From: Betaproteobacteria bacterium
GTDB lineage: Bacteria > Bdellovibrionota_B > Oligoflexia > Silvanigrellales > Silvanigrellaceae
Assembly (NCBI GenBank): GCA_016868315.1
Contig: VGHE01000001.1
Span: forward strand, 1-64,000
Length of the DNA: 64,000 nucleotides
Direction: 5' to 3'
The stretch's first letter is position 1; each line of letters begins with the position of its first letter. Shown piece by piece: positions 34,697-43,878 of the stretch. Below the pieces are notes generated by a model, which was not told the DNA's origin, did no database searches, and saw only the letters and a list, made by a program, of their open reading frames with translations. Made by a program: the position numbers and the translations under genes.

Positions 34697-35724
34697 GAGC
34701 ACTGTGGGCTCTGGATTGCAGAGACGGCGTTTGCCGTGATTGAATATTCTTCCGAACGCTTTTGTTGCCAAGCAGCAAAAGCGTTTTTGATTTGCAGATA
34801 AAAGCTCAAGAGTTCACGCCCTTCCTCGGCATTGATTTTGTGTTCAATGCAGCTGAAGTAGTCGCTCAATAGTTCGCGCAGTTCTTGAAAATCTTCGTTG
34901 TAGACGGCTTGCGCTGAAGAGAGTTTTTGCGCTTCGAGAAAGGCAAAGCATCGGCACCAGCGAGCAAATTCACTGCAATCGTTCCAGGAATCGACCTGGA
35001 GGCTGAGTGTTTTTTCGAGCGCTGCTTGCATTGCTGAAGACGTGCTGCGTCCCTCGAACCAACCCGCGAACCACGCTCTGTGGCCGGTGTGGCTAGTCCA
35101 GAATTCGCCCAGGTCGAGCCTGAGTGCCTTGGGGATGTTCTTCAGGCGGAAAAGCGCTGCATCGCCAATGTACAGCCGAGCCTCCGGAAAGGGCTTCTCA
35201 GGGTTGGGTGAAGTGAATGCCTCGGTTTCGCCGAGAACTTTCACATCGAAGCCCGCCATCGCGCACAAGACGCGGAACATCCAAACTGATTGTGCGCTTT
35301 CACCCGCGGTGCGCAGAATAACGGTACCGTGGCATTCGTGCAGTTGGAAAGCAGCAATTGGGTTCGGATGGCGGTGTATCCACAGTTCTCGGAGCTGGTT
35401 CCAGAAGTTCAGATGCGATTCTTTGTGCAGAACGGGCTCAACAAACACACTCATCACCGGTCCTTTGGAGAACACGCCATGTTTGAGTGTGAGAGGTGTT
35501 TTTCCAGCATCGAGTCCGGCAATCAGCGATGAACAGTAAGCATCGAATTTTGCGCTTTCCGCGTTGAGTGCCTGAGGTGAAACAAACAAAGTGAACTGGC
35601 TCTTCTCGAAAAAGAACGGCAGCATGTTCAGGTAGGCGACCGCCGCGATTTCAGGTGTTGTGGCCGGAGCCGCAGCAGCATGCGTGGACGCTGTGGATTC
35701 TGAAAGCGCGTTTTGTGCTGTCAT
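34678..35724 (-). CDS. MqnA-like protein (chorismate dehydratase family, futalosine menaquinone pathway)
   Basis: The 348-residue protein shows MqnA-family marks: VAYLNMLPF at the N-terminus, GVFSKGPVMSVFV, YIGDAALFR and LDLGEFWTSHTGHRAWFAGWF, then a C-terminal helical part. MqnA converts chorismate to 3-(1-carboxyvinyloxy)benzoate, the first step of futalosine-pathway menaquinone synthesis. It is longer than usual (about 280), with an extended N-terminus and several variable residues, so it may be a relative with another ligand. Its start overlaps the recN stop by four bases. Menaquinol would feed the alternative complex III encoded nearby. Confidence 0.65.
   Translation of the reverse strand: MTAQNALSESTASTHAAAAPATTPEIAAVAYLNMLPFFFEKSQFTLFVSPQALNAESAKFDAYCSSLIAGLDAGKTPLTLKHGVFSKGPVMSVFVEPVLHKESHLNFWNQLRELWIHRHPNPIAAFQLHECHGTVILRTAGESAQSVWMFRVLCAMAGFDVKVLGETEAFTSPNPEKPFPEARLYIGDAALFRLKNIPKALRLDLGEFWTSHTGHRAWFAGWFEGRSTSSAMQAALEKTLSLQVDSWNDCSEFARWCRCFAFLEAQKLSSAQAVYNEDFQELRELLSDYFSCIEHKINAEEGRELLSFYLQIKNAFAAWQQKRSEEYSITANAVSAIQSPQCSHFAST
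34755..34788 (+). terminator. Terminator of the protease gene, inside the convergent gene
   Basis: A 14-bp stem (aacgcttttgttgc / gcagcaaaagcgtt, one wobble pair) with a short loop is followed by TTTTT on the plus strand. It lies about 60 bases after the protease stop and inside the coding sequence of the convergent mqnA-like gene, within its last codons (encoding AAWQQKR). Confidence 0.8.
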
Positions 35725-37490
35725 GAATTCAGAACTCCCTGGGCTTCATTGAGCAGCGCCTTGGCTTGCGCGAGGCTTTCGCGTGTTACCCGCTCACCCG
35801 CGACCATTCCGGCCAGCGCGTGAATGCGCTCCTCTGTGGATGCTACCTTTATTTCTGCCACCGTTTTTCCTTTTTTCAGGTTCTTCGTGGCAATAAAATG
35901 GCAGTTCGCAAAGCAGGCCACTTGCGCAAGGTGAGTGATACAAAGAGCTTGTCGATGGGCGCAGAATTCAGCCATTTTACGGCCGACTTTTGAAGCAATA
36001 CTGCCGCTAATTCCGGTGTCGATTTCATCGAAAACGAACACGCTCACTGCTCCGTCTTCAAAGAGAATGCTCTTGATTGCAAGCATCGTGCGAGAAAGCT
36101 CACCACCACTGGCAACACGTTCAATGGGTTGTGGGGCAAGTCCTGCGTTTGCACTCATGAGGAATTGTGCTCTTTCAGCTCCATTACGGCTGAGCTGAAG
36201 AAAAGCTTCCAGATCTTCGGCGGGGATATTCTCGACTGTTTCAGAGCCAACATGCCGCGGTACAGATTGGGTTGAGCCACGCTGCAGCTCGCACAAAAAG
36301 CGCGCCTGAGGCATCCCAAGTTCTGCGAGAGCCTTTTGTACTGCTGAGCTCAGCGCACTGAGACCCGAGCGGCGTCGGGTCGATAGCCCGCGTGACAATT
36401 CCAGAGATGTGCGGATGGCCGCAGTGAGCATGGTTTTCTTTTGCAGAATTTGCTCGCGCAGAGCATCGTTCAATGAGAGTGTCTGGATGCAACGTTCCCG
36501 ATGCGCGCGTACGTTTTCGAGATTAGGTCCGAACTTCTGCAAAACAGTATTGTAGATTTCCGAGCGTGCAAGACATTCCTGAAGTTCCTGTTCATCGATG
36601 CTGAAGGCGTCTTCCGTGGCGTCTACCTGCTGCAAAAGCTCCTCAAAGTGCGCTGATATTTCGTCGATTTTTTCAAGACCCAAGGGGATTTGTTGGCTAG
36701 CAGAGAGTTTGAGGAGGCGTTCAATGGAGCGGCGGCACATGCTCAGTTGTGACATGCAGCTGGTTTCTGCATCAGAGATCATCTGCTTGAGCTCAGAAGT
36801 GTGGCGCGCAGCCTGCGCAGTTTTCTGACCCAAGGCAACAACCCGCTGCACACGAGACCATTCGTCATCACGCAAATCTGCTTGATCGATTTGGTCGAGC
36901 TCAAATTGGCAAAGATCCTGCTCGCGCCTTTGCAAAGCTAGCTCTTTTTCGAGCCGTTCAATTTCGCCCACAAGTGTCCAGGCATTTTGCCAAGACTGCT
37001 GAAAAGACTCCCGGACATCTGTCGTTTCAACAAATTCGTCGAGGTAGAAGGTGTGGGTTTCAGGATTGAGAAGTTTTTGGTTTTCGAACTGGCTACTGAT
37101 GTCGATGAGCTCCGAGGCAACTTCCTGCATGACCCGGGCACTGATTTGAGTGTCGTTCAGGTAGCTGCGGTGCTTGCCGCTGCGGTTGAGCACGCGCCGC
37201 AATGTGACTTCGTCCGGGGCATCCTCGTCTTTGAGGCAACCATGTGCTTCGAGTTGTCCCCACACATTGGAGGAGGCAGGGAGCTTGAAGGTTCCTGTGA
37301 CGGAAGCCGATTCATTGCCGTCGCGGATGAGCCCAACGTCGGCTTTGTTGCCCCGCAAAAGAGCAAGACCATCGACGAGGAGTGATTTACCCGCGCCGGT
37401 CTCTCCGGTGATGATATTGAGGCCATGTGTCAACGAGACGCAAACGTTCTCGGCAATGGCGAGATTCTGGATGTGCAGTCGGATGAGCAT
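35721..37490 (-). CDS. recN: DNA repair protein RecN
   Basis: The 589-residue SMC-like ATPase has Walker A ITGETGAGKSLLVDGL, a long coiled-coil region, LASGGELSRTMLAIK (signature) and Walker B VFDEIDTGISG. RecN gathers broken DNA ends and promotes RecA-dependent repair. The start overlaps no other gene, and the next gene downstream (MqnA-like) is translationally coupled. No LexA box is identifiable by eye. Confidence 0.95.
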   Translation of the reverse strand: MLIRLHIQNLAIAENVCVSLTHGLNIITGETGAGKSLLVDGLALLRGNKADVGLIRDGNESASVTGTFKLPASSNVWGQLEAHGCLKDEDAPDEVTLRRVLNRSGKHRSYLNDTQISARVMQEVASELIDISSQFENQKLLNPETHTFYLDEFVETTDVRESFQQSWQNAWTLVGEIERLEKELALQRREQDLCQFELDQIDQADLRDDEWSRVQRVVALGQKTAQAARHTSELKQMISDAETSCMSQLSMCRRSIERLLKLSASQQIPLGLEKIDEISAHFEELLQQVDATEDAFSIDEQELQECLARSEIYNTVLQKFGPNLENVRAHRERCIQTLSLNDALREQILQKKTMLTAAIRTSLELSRGLSTRRRSGLSALSSAVQKALAELGMPQARFLCELQRGSTQSVPRHVGSETVENIPAEDLEAFLQLSRNGAERAQFLMSANAGLAPQPIERVASGGELSRTMLAIKSILFEDGAVSVFVFDEIDTGISGSIASKVGRKMAEFCAHRQALCITHLAQVACFANCHFIATKNLKKGKTVAEIKVASTEERIHALAGMVAGERVTRESLAQAKALLNEAQGVLNS

Positions 37491-37642
37491 AAGCGGATTC
37501 CTCTGAACTCTACTTGCTTAACATCATTGCAGGCAGCCCGCCAATCCGCACAAGCCTGGTGGAGAAAAAATTGGGCAAAACCCGTGAATCCGGGTAAACT
37601 CCGTGAGTTGTCGCTGACGTTTTCCTCAGGCTGGAGAAAGAC

Positions 37643-38677
37643 ATGGAAAAAACAACTGTGCGAACCGTAGTGCGGGGGGTGGGTCACAATGTGCCCCCCC
37701 GGAGCGTGACCAATGTGGAACTCTCCAAACTGATGGATACGAGCGATGAATGGATCATTGAGCGCACGGGAATCCGCGAACGACGGTTTGTTGAGGCCGG
37801 CACAACCACCACCGACCTCGCCCTGCCGGCTATCGAAATGGCTTGCCAGCGTGCAGGTATCAAGCCTCAAGACTGCGACATGATCATCGGTGCCACTCTC
37901 TCTCCTGATTTCTTTTTCCCAGGCATCGGAACCGTTCTGCAACATAAGCTTGGGATGGGTCATGTTCCCGCGCTCGATATTCGCGCCCAATGCAGTGGGC
38001 TCATCTATGGGTTGGCAACTGCGGACGCCTATATCCGTTCAGGGATGGCCAAGCGCATTCTTTTGGTGTGCTCGGAAGTTCAGTCTCCCATTCTCGATAA
38101 AACCAACCGCGGCCGAGACATGGCTGTGCTCTTTGGCGACGGTGCCGGCGCTTTGGTGATTGAATCTCAGCCTTGTGCAGGCGAGCCACCTCGGGCGAAC
38201 AACCAGGTTCGTGGTGTGATTGACTCCATTATGGGAAGCGATGGTTCGGGCGCACAGCTGTTGTTTTTGAAGGCTCCCGGGTCAATTGTTCCAGGCTTCA
38301 TGACCCAAGCGGCAGTGGACGCAGGTGACATTCATCCAAAGATGGACGGACGTGTGGTTTTCAAGAATGCGGTCACCAGAATGGTGGAAGCCGCCAATGC
38401 GATGCTTGAGAGAAATGGAATTTCACCCAGTCAGCTCGACTTGGTGCTTCCGCATCAGGCCAATTTGCGGATCAACGAGGCAGTGCGAGAGAAGCTTGGC
38501 ATTGCTGAAGATCGGGTATTTAACAATATTCAGAAATACGGAAATACAACGGCGGCCACTATTCCAATCTGCATGTCCGAGGCGGTTGAACAGGGTAAAT
38601 TGAAAGAAGGCCATTTGGTTCTCACATTGGCATTCGGAGCTGGTTTCACCTGGGGCTGTAACCTCATTCGCTGGTGA
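37643..38677 (+). CDS. fabH: 3-oxoacyl-ACP synthase III (FabH)
   Basis: The 344-residue enzyme has the FabH active site: Cys117 (AQCSGLIYG), His271 (LPHQANLR) and Asn301 (YGNTTAATIP). FabH condenses acetyl-CoA (or another starter) with malonyl-ACP to start fatty acid synthesis. It stands alone between recN and the cox cluster, and a terminator hairpin lies downstream. The starter specificity (straight or branched) cannot be read here. Confidence 0.93.
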   Translation: MEKTTVRTVVRGVGHNVPPRSVTNVELSKLMDTSDEWIIERTGIRERRFVEAGTTTTDLALPAIEMACQRAGIKPQDCDMIIGATLSPDFFFPGIGTVLQHKLGMGHVPALDIRAQCSGLIYGLATADAYIRSGMAKRILLVCSEVQSPILDKTNRGRDMAVLFGDGAGALVIESQPCAGEPPRANNQVRGVIDSIMGSDGSGAQLLFLKAPGSIVPGFMTQAAVDAGDIHPKMDGRVVFKNAVTRMVEAANAMLERNGISPSQLDLVLPHQANLRINEAVREKLGIAEDRVFNNIQKYGNTTAATIPICMSEAVEQGKLKEGHLVLTLAFGAGFTWGCNLIRW

Positions 38678-38737
38678 TTCCATCACTGCGAAAAAGGCTG
38701 CTCCTGCAAGTGTTCTGCAACGCCTTTCGATTCAATG

Positions 38738-38775
38738 AAAAGACCCGGTGAGTCAGTCGACCACCGGGTCTTTTT
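38738..38775. terminator. Bidirectional terminator between fabH and coxD
   Basis: aaaagacccggtg (38738-38750) pairs with caccgggtctttt (38762-38774) in a perfect stem flanked by A and T runs on the two sides. It can end both the fabH transcript and the long respiratory transcript coming from the other direction. Confidence 0.9.
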
Positions 38776-38797
38776 AATTTTCGGCGTTTGGTTGGAT

Positions 38798-39217
38798 TCA
38801 CTTCTTCTTCATGAATTCCTGACGCAGCAGGGTTCCATCTTGAGAGAAGAAGCTCTCTTCTGGGTTGACCTGCCCGCGTGTGAGAACGTCCATGGCCGTG
38901 AACACGAAGAAGAGCACCAAGAAAAACAACGAAATAATGAAGATGAGGCTGTAAAACCGATCGTCGAACTTCAGGTGCATGAACCACAGAATCACGAGCG
39001 TCGCCTTCGCAGCTGCCACGGCCATCGCAACAACGATGGAGAGTGTTGGCGGCAAGCCAATAACGGACACAACGACCGTGAGTATGGTCAGAACGAGCAA
39101 TGAACCAAAGACTACGAAGTAGGTTTTCAGGGGAAGAACGTGTGGTTCATTCCCGTGATCACCGGAGTGTGAGGCAGACGCTGATTTATGGGCGAGACTA
39201 CGAAGTTTTTCGAACAT
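38798..39217 (-). CDS. coxD: Cytochrome c oxidase subunit IV (caa3-type)
   Basis: The 139-residue protein starts at the ATG at 39217 with GGAGGACA upstream. It has three transmembrane helices and the bacterial COX4 pattern (KATLVILWFMHLKFDD). It is the small accessory subunit of the caa3 oxidase and helps assembly. It is the last gene in a 12-gene respiratory run. Confidence 0.85.
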   Translation of the reverse strand: MFEKLRSLAHKSASASHSGDHGNEPHVLPLKTYFVVFGSLLVLTILTVVVSVIGLPPTLSIVVAMAVAAAKATLVILWFMHLKFDDRFYSLIFIISLFFLVLFFVFTAMDVLTRGQVNPEESFFSQDGTLLRQEFMKKK

Positions 39218-39234
39218 TGTGGGTGTCCTCCGGC

Positions 39235-39927
39235 TCAGCGTACGAGATAAAGAAGTGGGAACAAGAAAATCCAGATGAGGTCTACGATGTGCCAATAAAG
39301 ACCCACGTTTTCCAAGTAGACGTGATTTTCAGAGTTGAAGTCGCCGCGTTTGATGCGAATCAGCAGCCAGATCATGAGACCCATACCGATAAGCACGTGC
39401 AAGCCGTGTGTGCCCGTCATGACAAAATAAATGGCAAAGAAAATCGCTGGAGCTCCAGGAATATTTGCCGGTACGCCATTGTGCATGGCTTTGGCTGCAT
39501 CGAAGAGTTTTCCAGGTAACAAGCCATCATGGAATTTGTGGGTGTATTCGAAATACTTGACCACCATGAATGCGCCACCGAGAATCAGCGTGGCCATGAT
39601 GTTCCAGTACATCTGCTTCTGGCTGTTGACCTGAGCGCCACGCACGGCAAGCGCCATGGTGAGTGAGCTCGTGAGAAGAAAGACTGTATTGAGTGCACCC
39701 AACTTCCAATCGAGCAGCTCGTGGGCCGCGAGGAAGGTCTCCGGATAGAAAATACGCGCAAGAATGTAAGCCAAAAACAGACCACTGAAAAACAACACTT
39801 CCTGGCCAAGGAACAGCCACATGCCAAGCTTTCCTGCGGCGTTTTGCTGCGCCATGGATTCGAAGTGGTGTGCCAAATACTTTGGATGATGACCCGCAGT
39901 TGATGCGTGAGCTGTTTGTTGACTCAT
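39235..39927 (-). CDS. coxC: Cytochrome c oxidase subunit III
   Basis: The 230-residue membrane protein has the COX3 features: GMWLFLGQEVLFFSGLFLAY with the conserved acidic residue, FMVVKYFEYTHK, and GTHGLHVLIGMG. It surrounds the oxygen and proton paths of subunit I and carries no redox centre. It lies three bases after coxA and 17 bases before coxD. Confidence 0.92.
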   Translation of the reverse strand: MSQQTAHASTAGHHPKYLAHHFESMAQQNAAGKLGMWLFLGQEVLFFSGLFLAYILARIFYPETFLAAHELLDWKLGALNTVFLLTSSLTMALAVRGAQVNSQKQMYWNIMATLILGGAFMVVKYFEYTHKFHDGLLPGKLFDAAKAMHNGVPANIPGAPAIFFAIYFVMTGTHGLHVLIGMGLMIWLLIRIKRGDFNSENHVYLENVGLYWHIVDLIWIFLFPLLYLVR

Positions 39928-39930
39928 GTC

Positions 39931-41619
39931 TCAGTGGCCTCCGCGGGGTGCTTGTGAGTGGTCGATCTCAGGGAACTCGTATGGACCATGCGTCACGACA
40001 GGCTGATGATGGAAGTTGTGCTCGATGGGGGGTGAATCAGTTTCCCACTCGAGTGAACGACCACCCCAAGGATTGGGAGGAGCCTTCTCGCCGTTGATAA
40101 GCGACTGAATCATGTAGCAAAGCGTAATGAAGAAACCGAGGCCCAACAGATATGAACCAATGGTCGAGATTTGGTGCAGGTATTGGAACTCAGGAAGGTA
40201 GTTGGCATAGCGGCGCGGCATGCCTTTGGTTCCGAGAACAAATTGAGAAAAGAAGGCAATATTGAAGCCCGCAAACACGAAGAAGCAACTTACCTTACCC
40301 CAGAATTCATTGAGCATGCGACCGGTCATTTTCGGCCACCAGTGGTGAAGTGCTCCAACGAACGCTGTCATGGTTCCGCCCATCATCACGTAGTGAAAGT
40401 GAGCAACCACAAAGTAGGTGTCATGCAAGTGGATGTCGACCGAAAGGGTTCCCAGGAACAATCCCGTGAGACCACCAATTGTGAAAAGAAAGAGGAATGC
40501 CTGCGCGTACCACATTGCAGAATTCATGCGCAAAGAGCCGCCATACATTGTGGCAACCCAGCTGAATGTTTTGATGGCTGTGGGAACAGCAACTGCAAAC
40601 GTGAGGAATGAGAACACGGCTGCGGCGAGTTCTGACTGGCCACTGGTGAACATGTGATGGCCCCAAACCAGGAAGCCAATCACGGCGATGGCAACACTCG
40701 ACATAGCAATCGCTTTATAGCCAAAGATTTGCTTGCGGCTGTTGATTGTGATGATTTCAGAGATCACGCCGAAAGCTGGAAGAATCATGATGTAAACAGC
40801 AGGGTGCGAGTAAAACCAGAAGAAGTGCTGGAACAGAACAGGGTCGCCGCCAAGCTTGGGATCGAAAATTCCCACGCCAATAGTTCTTTCGATAGCAAGA
40901 AGCATGAGCGTAATTGCCAAAACCGGGGTGGCGAGAACCTGAATCAGGGATGTTGCGTACTGAGCCCAAACAAACAAAGGGAGGCGCACCCATGTGAGGC
41001 CGGGAGCGCGCATTTTGTGGATGGTCACAATGAAGTTCACGCCGGTTAGAATCGAAGAGAAACCCAAAATGAACACACCCAGGACAGCAGAAACAACCGA
41101 AGTGGATGTGGTTGATGAGTAGGGTGTGTAGAAGGTCCAGCCGGTATCGACTGCACCCGTAAAGATGGAAAACAGAAGAAATGCACCGCCCAGAATGTAA
41201 ACGTAGAAGCTCATCAGGTTGAGCTTCGGAAAGGCTACGTCTTTTGCGCCCAACATGAGGGGCAAAAAGAAGTTACCGAGGCTGGCTGGGATAGAGGGAA
41301 TGATGACGAGGAACACCATCACTGCGCCATGCAGAGTGAACAGCTTGTTGTAGGTTTCGCCGCTGAATAGCCACTCTTGCTTTCCGGATGCGCCTTTGAA
41401 AATAGGTCCAAGCAGCTGCGTACGCACAAGCAAAGCAAAGATTCCGCCAACGGCAAAGAATCCAAGCACGCCAACGAGATACATAAGACCAAGGCGCTTG
41501 TGGTCAACGGTAGTCATCCACGACCAGATGCCCTTGTGTGCATTGATGTAGTTTGGCTCAGCTCCGCCAGCTGTCGCTGCGTGCGCGCCTTGAGGTACAT
41601 TTTTGCGGTTGCTTTCCAT
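39931..41619 (-). CDS. coxA: Cytochrome c oxidase subunit I, A2-type (caa3)
   Basis: The 562-residue haem-copper oxidase core has all metal ligands: His97 and His409 (low-spin haem), His407 (haem a3), and His272, His321 and His322 for CuB. Tyr276 in SHPAVY can cross-link to His272. The helix VI motif is YSHPAVY and not GHPEVY: the D-channel Glu is replaced by a Tyr-Ser pair (270-271), which defines the A2 subtype. It reduces oxygen to water and pumps protons. It is encoded between coxB and coxC. Confidence 0.95.
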   Translation of the reverse strand: MESNRKNVPQGAHAATAGGAEPNYINAHKGIWSWMTTVDHKRLGLMYLVGVLGFFAVGGIFALLVRTQLLGPIFKGASGKQEWLFSGETYNKLFTLHGAVMVFLVIIPSIPASLGNFFLPLMLGAKDVAFPKLNLMSFYVYILGGAFLLFSIFTGAVDTGWTFYTPYSSTTSTSVVSAVLGVFILGFSSILTGVNFIVTIHKMRAPGLTWVRLPLFVWAQYATSLIQVLATPVLAITLMLLAIERTIGVGIFDPKLGGDPVLFQHFFWFYSHPAVYIMILPAFGVISEIITINSRKQIFGYKAIAMSSVAIAVIGFLVWGHHMFTSGQSELAAAVFSFLTFAVAVPTAIKTFSWVATMYGGSLRMNSAMWYAQAFLFLFTIGGLTGLFLGTLSVDIHLHDTYFVVAHFHYVMMGGTMTAFVGALHHWWPKMTGRMLNEFWGKVSCFFVFAGFNIAFFSQFVLGTKGMPRRYANYLPEFQYLHQISTIGSYLLGLGFFITLCYMIQSLINGEKAPPNPWGGRSLEWETDSPPIEHNFHHQPVVTHGPYEFPEIDHSQAPRGGH

Positions 41620-41630
41620 GATGGAGTTCC

Positions 41631-42623
41631 TTATTTCAATGACTTCATAAATTCGATGAGCGCTTCAATTTGTTTGTCGTTGAGCTGGCCTTGGTAGCTG
41701 GGCATGACGCCCGGATAACCAGCTACGACCTTAGCATTGGGAACCAAAATAGATTCACGCATGTAGTTCTCATCGGCTGCAGGAAGAGATGAGCCATCGG
41801 CAAACTGACGTGCAGTTCCGAATGCGCCCTTCCAAGTTGGGCCGACTTTTTTAGATCCATCGATTGAGTGGCACGCCACGCAGCCGCGCTGTTCCCAAAG
41901 TTTCTTGCCCTTCTCTGCCAAAGGTACGCCTGCACCGCCGGCTTCTTCGCCGCCGTTGGCGATCCATTCTTCGTACTTCGCGCTCGACATAACTTTCACT
42001 TTCGAAAGCATGTTCGAGTGCTCGGCGCCGCAGTATTCGGTACAAAAGATTTGGTGTGTGGCTTCTTCTTCTGGTTTGAACCACAAAACGGTGTACTTGC
42101 CCGGAATAACATCGCGCTTAATGCGGTAATCAGGGATGTAGAAGCTGTGCAAAACATCGGTGGAGGTCATGACGAGCTTCACTGTTTGGCCAGCAGGAAC
42201 CACAAGGTCTGGCGAAACAATTCCGTCTTTCGGATAAGTGAAGGTCCAGTTCCACTTTTGCCCTGAGACGCGCACTTCCATCGCATTCGCAGGAACCACC
42301 GCAATGGCCAGCCAATCTTTGAAACCCCATGCAAAAATCAGCACGAGCAGAATTCCGGGAATCACACTCCAGACAATTTCCAGGGTGTGGTTGCCCTTGA
42401 TGGGGCTTGTGCGCTCAGGTCCACTGCCCTTGCGGCGGTATTTCACGATGAAATAAACCATCGCACCGACAATCAGGACAAAGAAAAAGAAACAAAGGTA
42501 CATAATGAAGTTGAACAGGGTGTCCACTGCAACAGCGTGGCTAGAAGCTTGCATGGGCTTCCACCACGATGCGGTATTAGCAGCCTGCGCCATCATGTTT
42601 CCAAGAGCAGAGCCAAGGTTCAC
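41631..42623 (-). CDS. coxB: Cytochrome c oxidase subunit II with fused cytochrome c
   Basis: The 330-residue protein has two N-terminal transmembrane helices and a cupredoxin domain with a complete CuA site (His159, Cys194, Cys198, His202, Met205). A C-terminal cytochrome c domain (haem motif CVACH, 248-252, Met ligand near VMPSY) follows. The fused haem makes this a caa3 oxidase, so electrons can pass from the ActE or ActA haems straight to CuA. The gene overlaps the SCO gene by four bases. The haem-copper path fits the upstream alternative complex III genes. Confidence 0.95.
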   Translation of the reverse strand: MNLGSALGNMMAQAANTASWWKPMQASSHAVAVDTLFNFIMYLCFFFFVLIVGAMVYFIVKYRRKGSGPERTSPIKGNHTLEIVWSVIPGILLVLIFAWGFKDWLAIAVVPANAMEVRVSGQKWNWTFTYPKDGIVSPDLVVPAGQTVKLVMTSTDVLHSFYIPDYRIKRDVIPGKYTVLWFKPEEEATHQIFCTEYCGAEHSNMLSKVKVMSSAKYEEWIANGGEEAGGAGVPLAEKGKKLWEQRGCVACHSIDGSKKVGPTWKGAFGTARQFADGSSLPAADENYMRESILVPNAKVVAGYPGVMPSYQGQLNDKQIEALIEFMKSLK

Positions 42624-43510
42624 TGTGCATACTCCTCGCGACGAAGTGCCTTCTCTTTACGAAATAAGGCAACAACCAAAATCAATAAGCATAAACTGAA
42701 TAAGATGCCAGCCACGCGCATGGAATTCATGGCGATGGGTGTGTACTTCCCCGCGAGTTCGTCAAAGTGGAAGCAACGAAGAATGAGCTTCTCGAGTGTT
42801 GAGCCCATGCGTCCCTGGGAAGCATCGAGAAGAGCGAATTTCATGTCACGCGGTGAGTATTGGAGACCATACAAATACCGCATCACTTTAAAGTCAGGAG
42901 ACAAAAAGAAAATTGCCGCAGTGTGGGCGAATTGATCTGTTTCCGGATCATATTTGTACTGAAAACCCACAGCGTCGGTGATTTGGTCGATGGATTTTTG
43001 CTCGCCCACAAGGAAAGTCCAGGCAGCTCCCGGGCGGCCGAGGCTTTCGAGGTAGTTCTTTTCCTTCATCTGCGCCAAAGAGGCGCTGTTGCGCGCGTCG
43101 AAACTCACGCTCAGAAGGTTGAAATCACGTCCGGGCAGGTAGTCGAGTTTTTTAAGTCCATCCACGAGACCGTTCAATTGCAGTGAGCAAAGTGCGGTGC
43201 ACTGGTAGTAATTGAGCGTAAGAAGTGTTGGTAGTCCTGGGTTCAGGTGCTTGTCGAGCGACAGAGCCTGTCCTCCGGGGGTGCGGCTAAAGAGCATCTC
43301 GCGCGCCGGCAGCACTGTTCCAAGCTTCTCAACGATTGTCACGTTTTGGAGCTTCTTGGGGACTTCTAGGTCAGGTCGAGTTGCTTCTGACGCTGGAAGG
43401 TCTTGTGCCAACCCCGCCAAAGGAAACGCCGAGACAACAGCCATCAAAAAAAGTCCAACACCGCAACGGATGAGGGCTTTGGTTTTGAAGTTTTGGCTCA
43501 GCCTCAGCAT
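42620..43510 (-). CDS. SCO1/SenC-type copper chaperone, two-anchor form
   Basis: The 296-residue protein has a signal-like N-terminus and a C-terminal transmembrane helix. Between them is a thioredoxin fold with the copper site CTALC and a His in FAHTAAIFFLS. SCO proteins deliver copper to the CuA centre of subunit II. It sits directly before coxB with a four-base overlap, consistent with that role. A second, shorter SCO is encoded at 51692-52321. Confidence 0.88.
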   Translation of the reverse strand: MLRLSQNFKTKALIRCGVGLFLMAVVSAFPLAGLAQDLPASEATRPDLEVPKKLQNVTIVEKLGTVLPAREMLFSRTPGGQALSLDKHLNPGLPTLLTLNYYQCTALCSLQLNGLVDGLKKLDYLPGRDFNLLSVSFDARNSASLAQMKEKNYLESLGRPGAAWTFLVGEQKSIDQITDAVGFQYKYDPETDQFAHTAAIFFLSPDFKVMRYLYGLQYSPRDMKFALLDASQGRMGSTLEKLILRCFHFDELAGKYTPIAMNSMRVAGILFSLCLLILVVALFRKEKALRREEYAQ

Positions 43511-43528
43511 GGATCCTCACTCTGACTT

Positions 43529-43864
43529 TCAGTTGCCATTCCGCTGGACGTAAAGCTTCATGGCCTCGTCGATAGGCAGACGATAAATGCCCTTTTGTTG
43601 ATCGACAACGTCATAAGTCGTCAGCACGCTTTGGTCAGCTGCGTTGAGTGTTTGGAGCAGGGTGTTGGGTTGATCTAGCTCAATTTGCTGAACGGCTTTT
43701 GAACTCGTGAACCAATACAACTGGTTCACACCGATAACCGTTCCGACCACGATGATAACCAAAGCAACGACAGCCCATCCAATGGTGCCAACAGGCAGAT
43801 TGTCGGGCTCGATGCCCGCGTGGCCAGAAGCTTGTTGGTGTTGGTCGAGAGTTTCTTTTTTCAT
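43529..43864 (-). CDS. Small single-TM membrane protein in the ACIII position of ActG
   Basis: The 111-residue protein starts at the ATG at 43864 (AAAGGGA upstream). An acidic N-terminus is followed by one transmembrane helix (GWAVVALVIIVVGTVIGV) and a periplasmic tail with the ending PIDEAMKLYVQRNGN. Small one-helix subunits (ActG) close the ACIII gene set in some bacteria. The position between actF and the oxidase genes fits, but sequence similarity cannot be judged by eye. It may instead belong to the caa3 oxidase. Confidence 0.5.
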   Translation of the reverse strand: MKKETLDQHQQASGHAGIEPDNLPVGTIGWAVVALVIIVVGTVIGVNQLYWFTSSKAVQQIELDQPNTLLQTLNAADQSVLTTYDVVDQQKGIYRLPIDEAMKLYVQRNGN

Positions 43865-43878
43865 GGGTGTTCCCTTTC

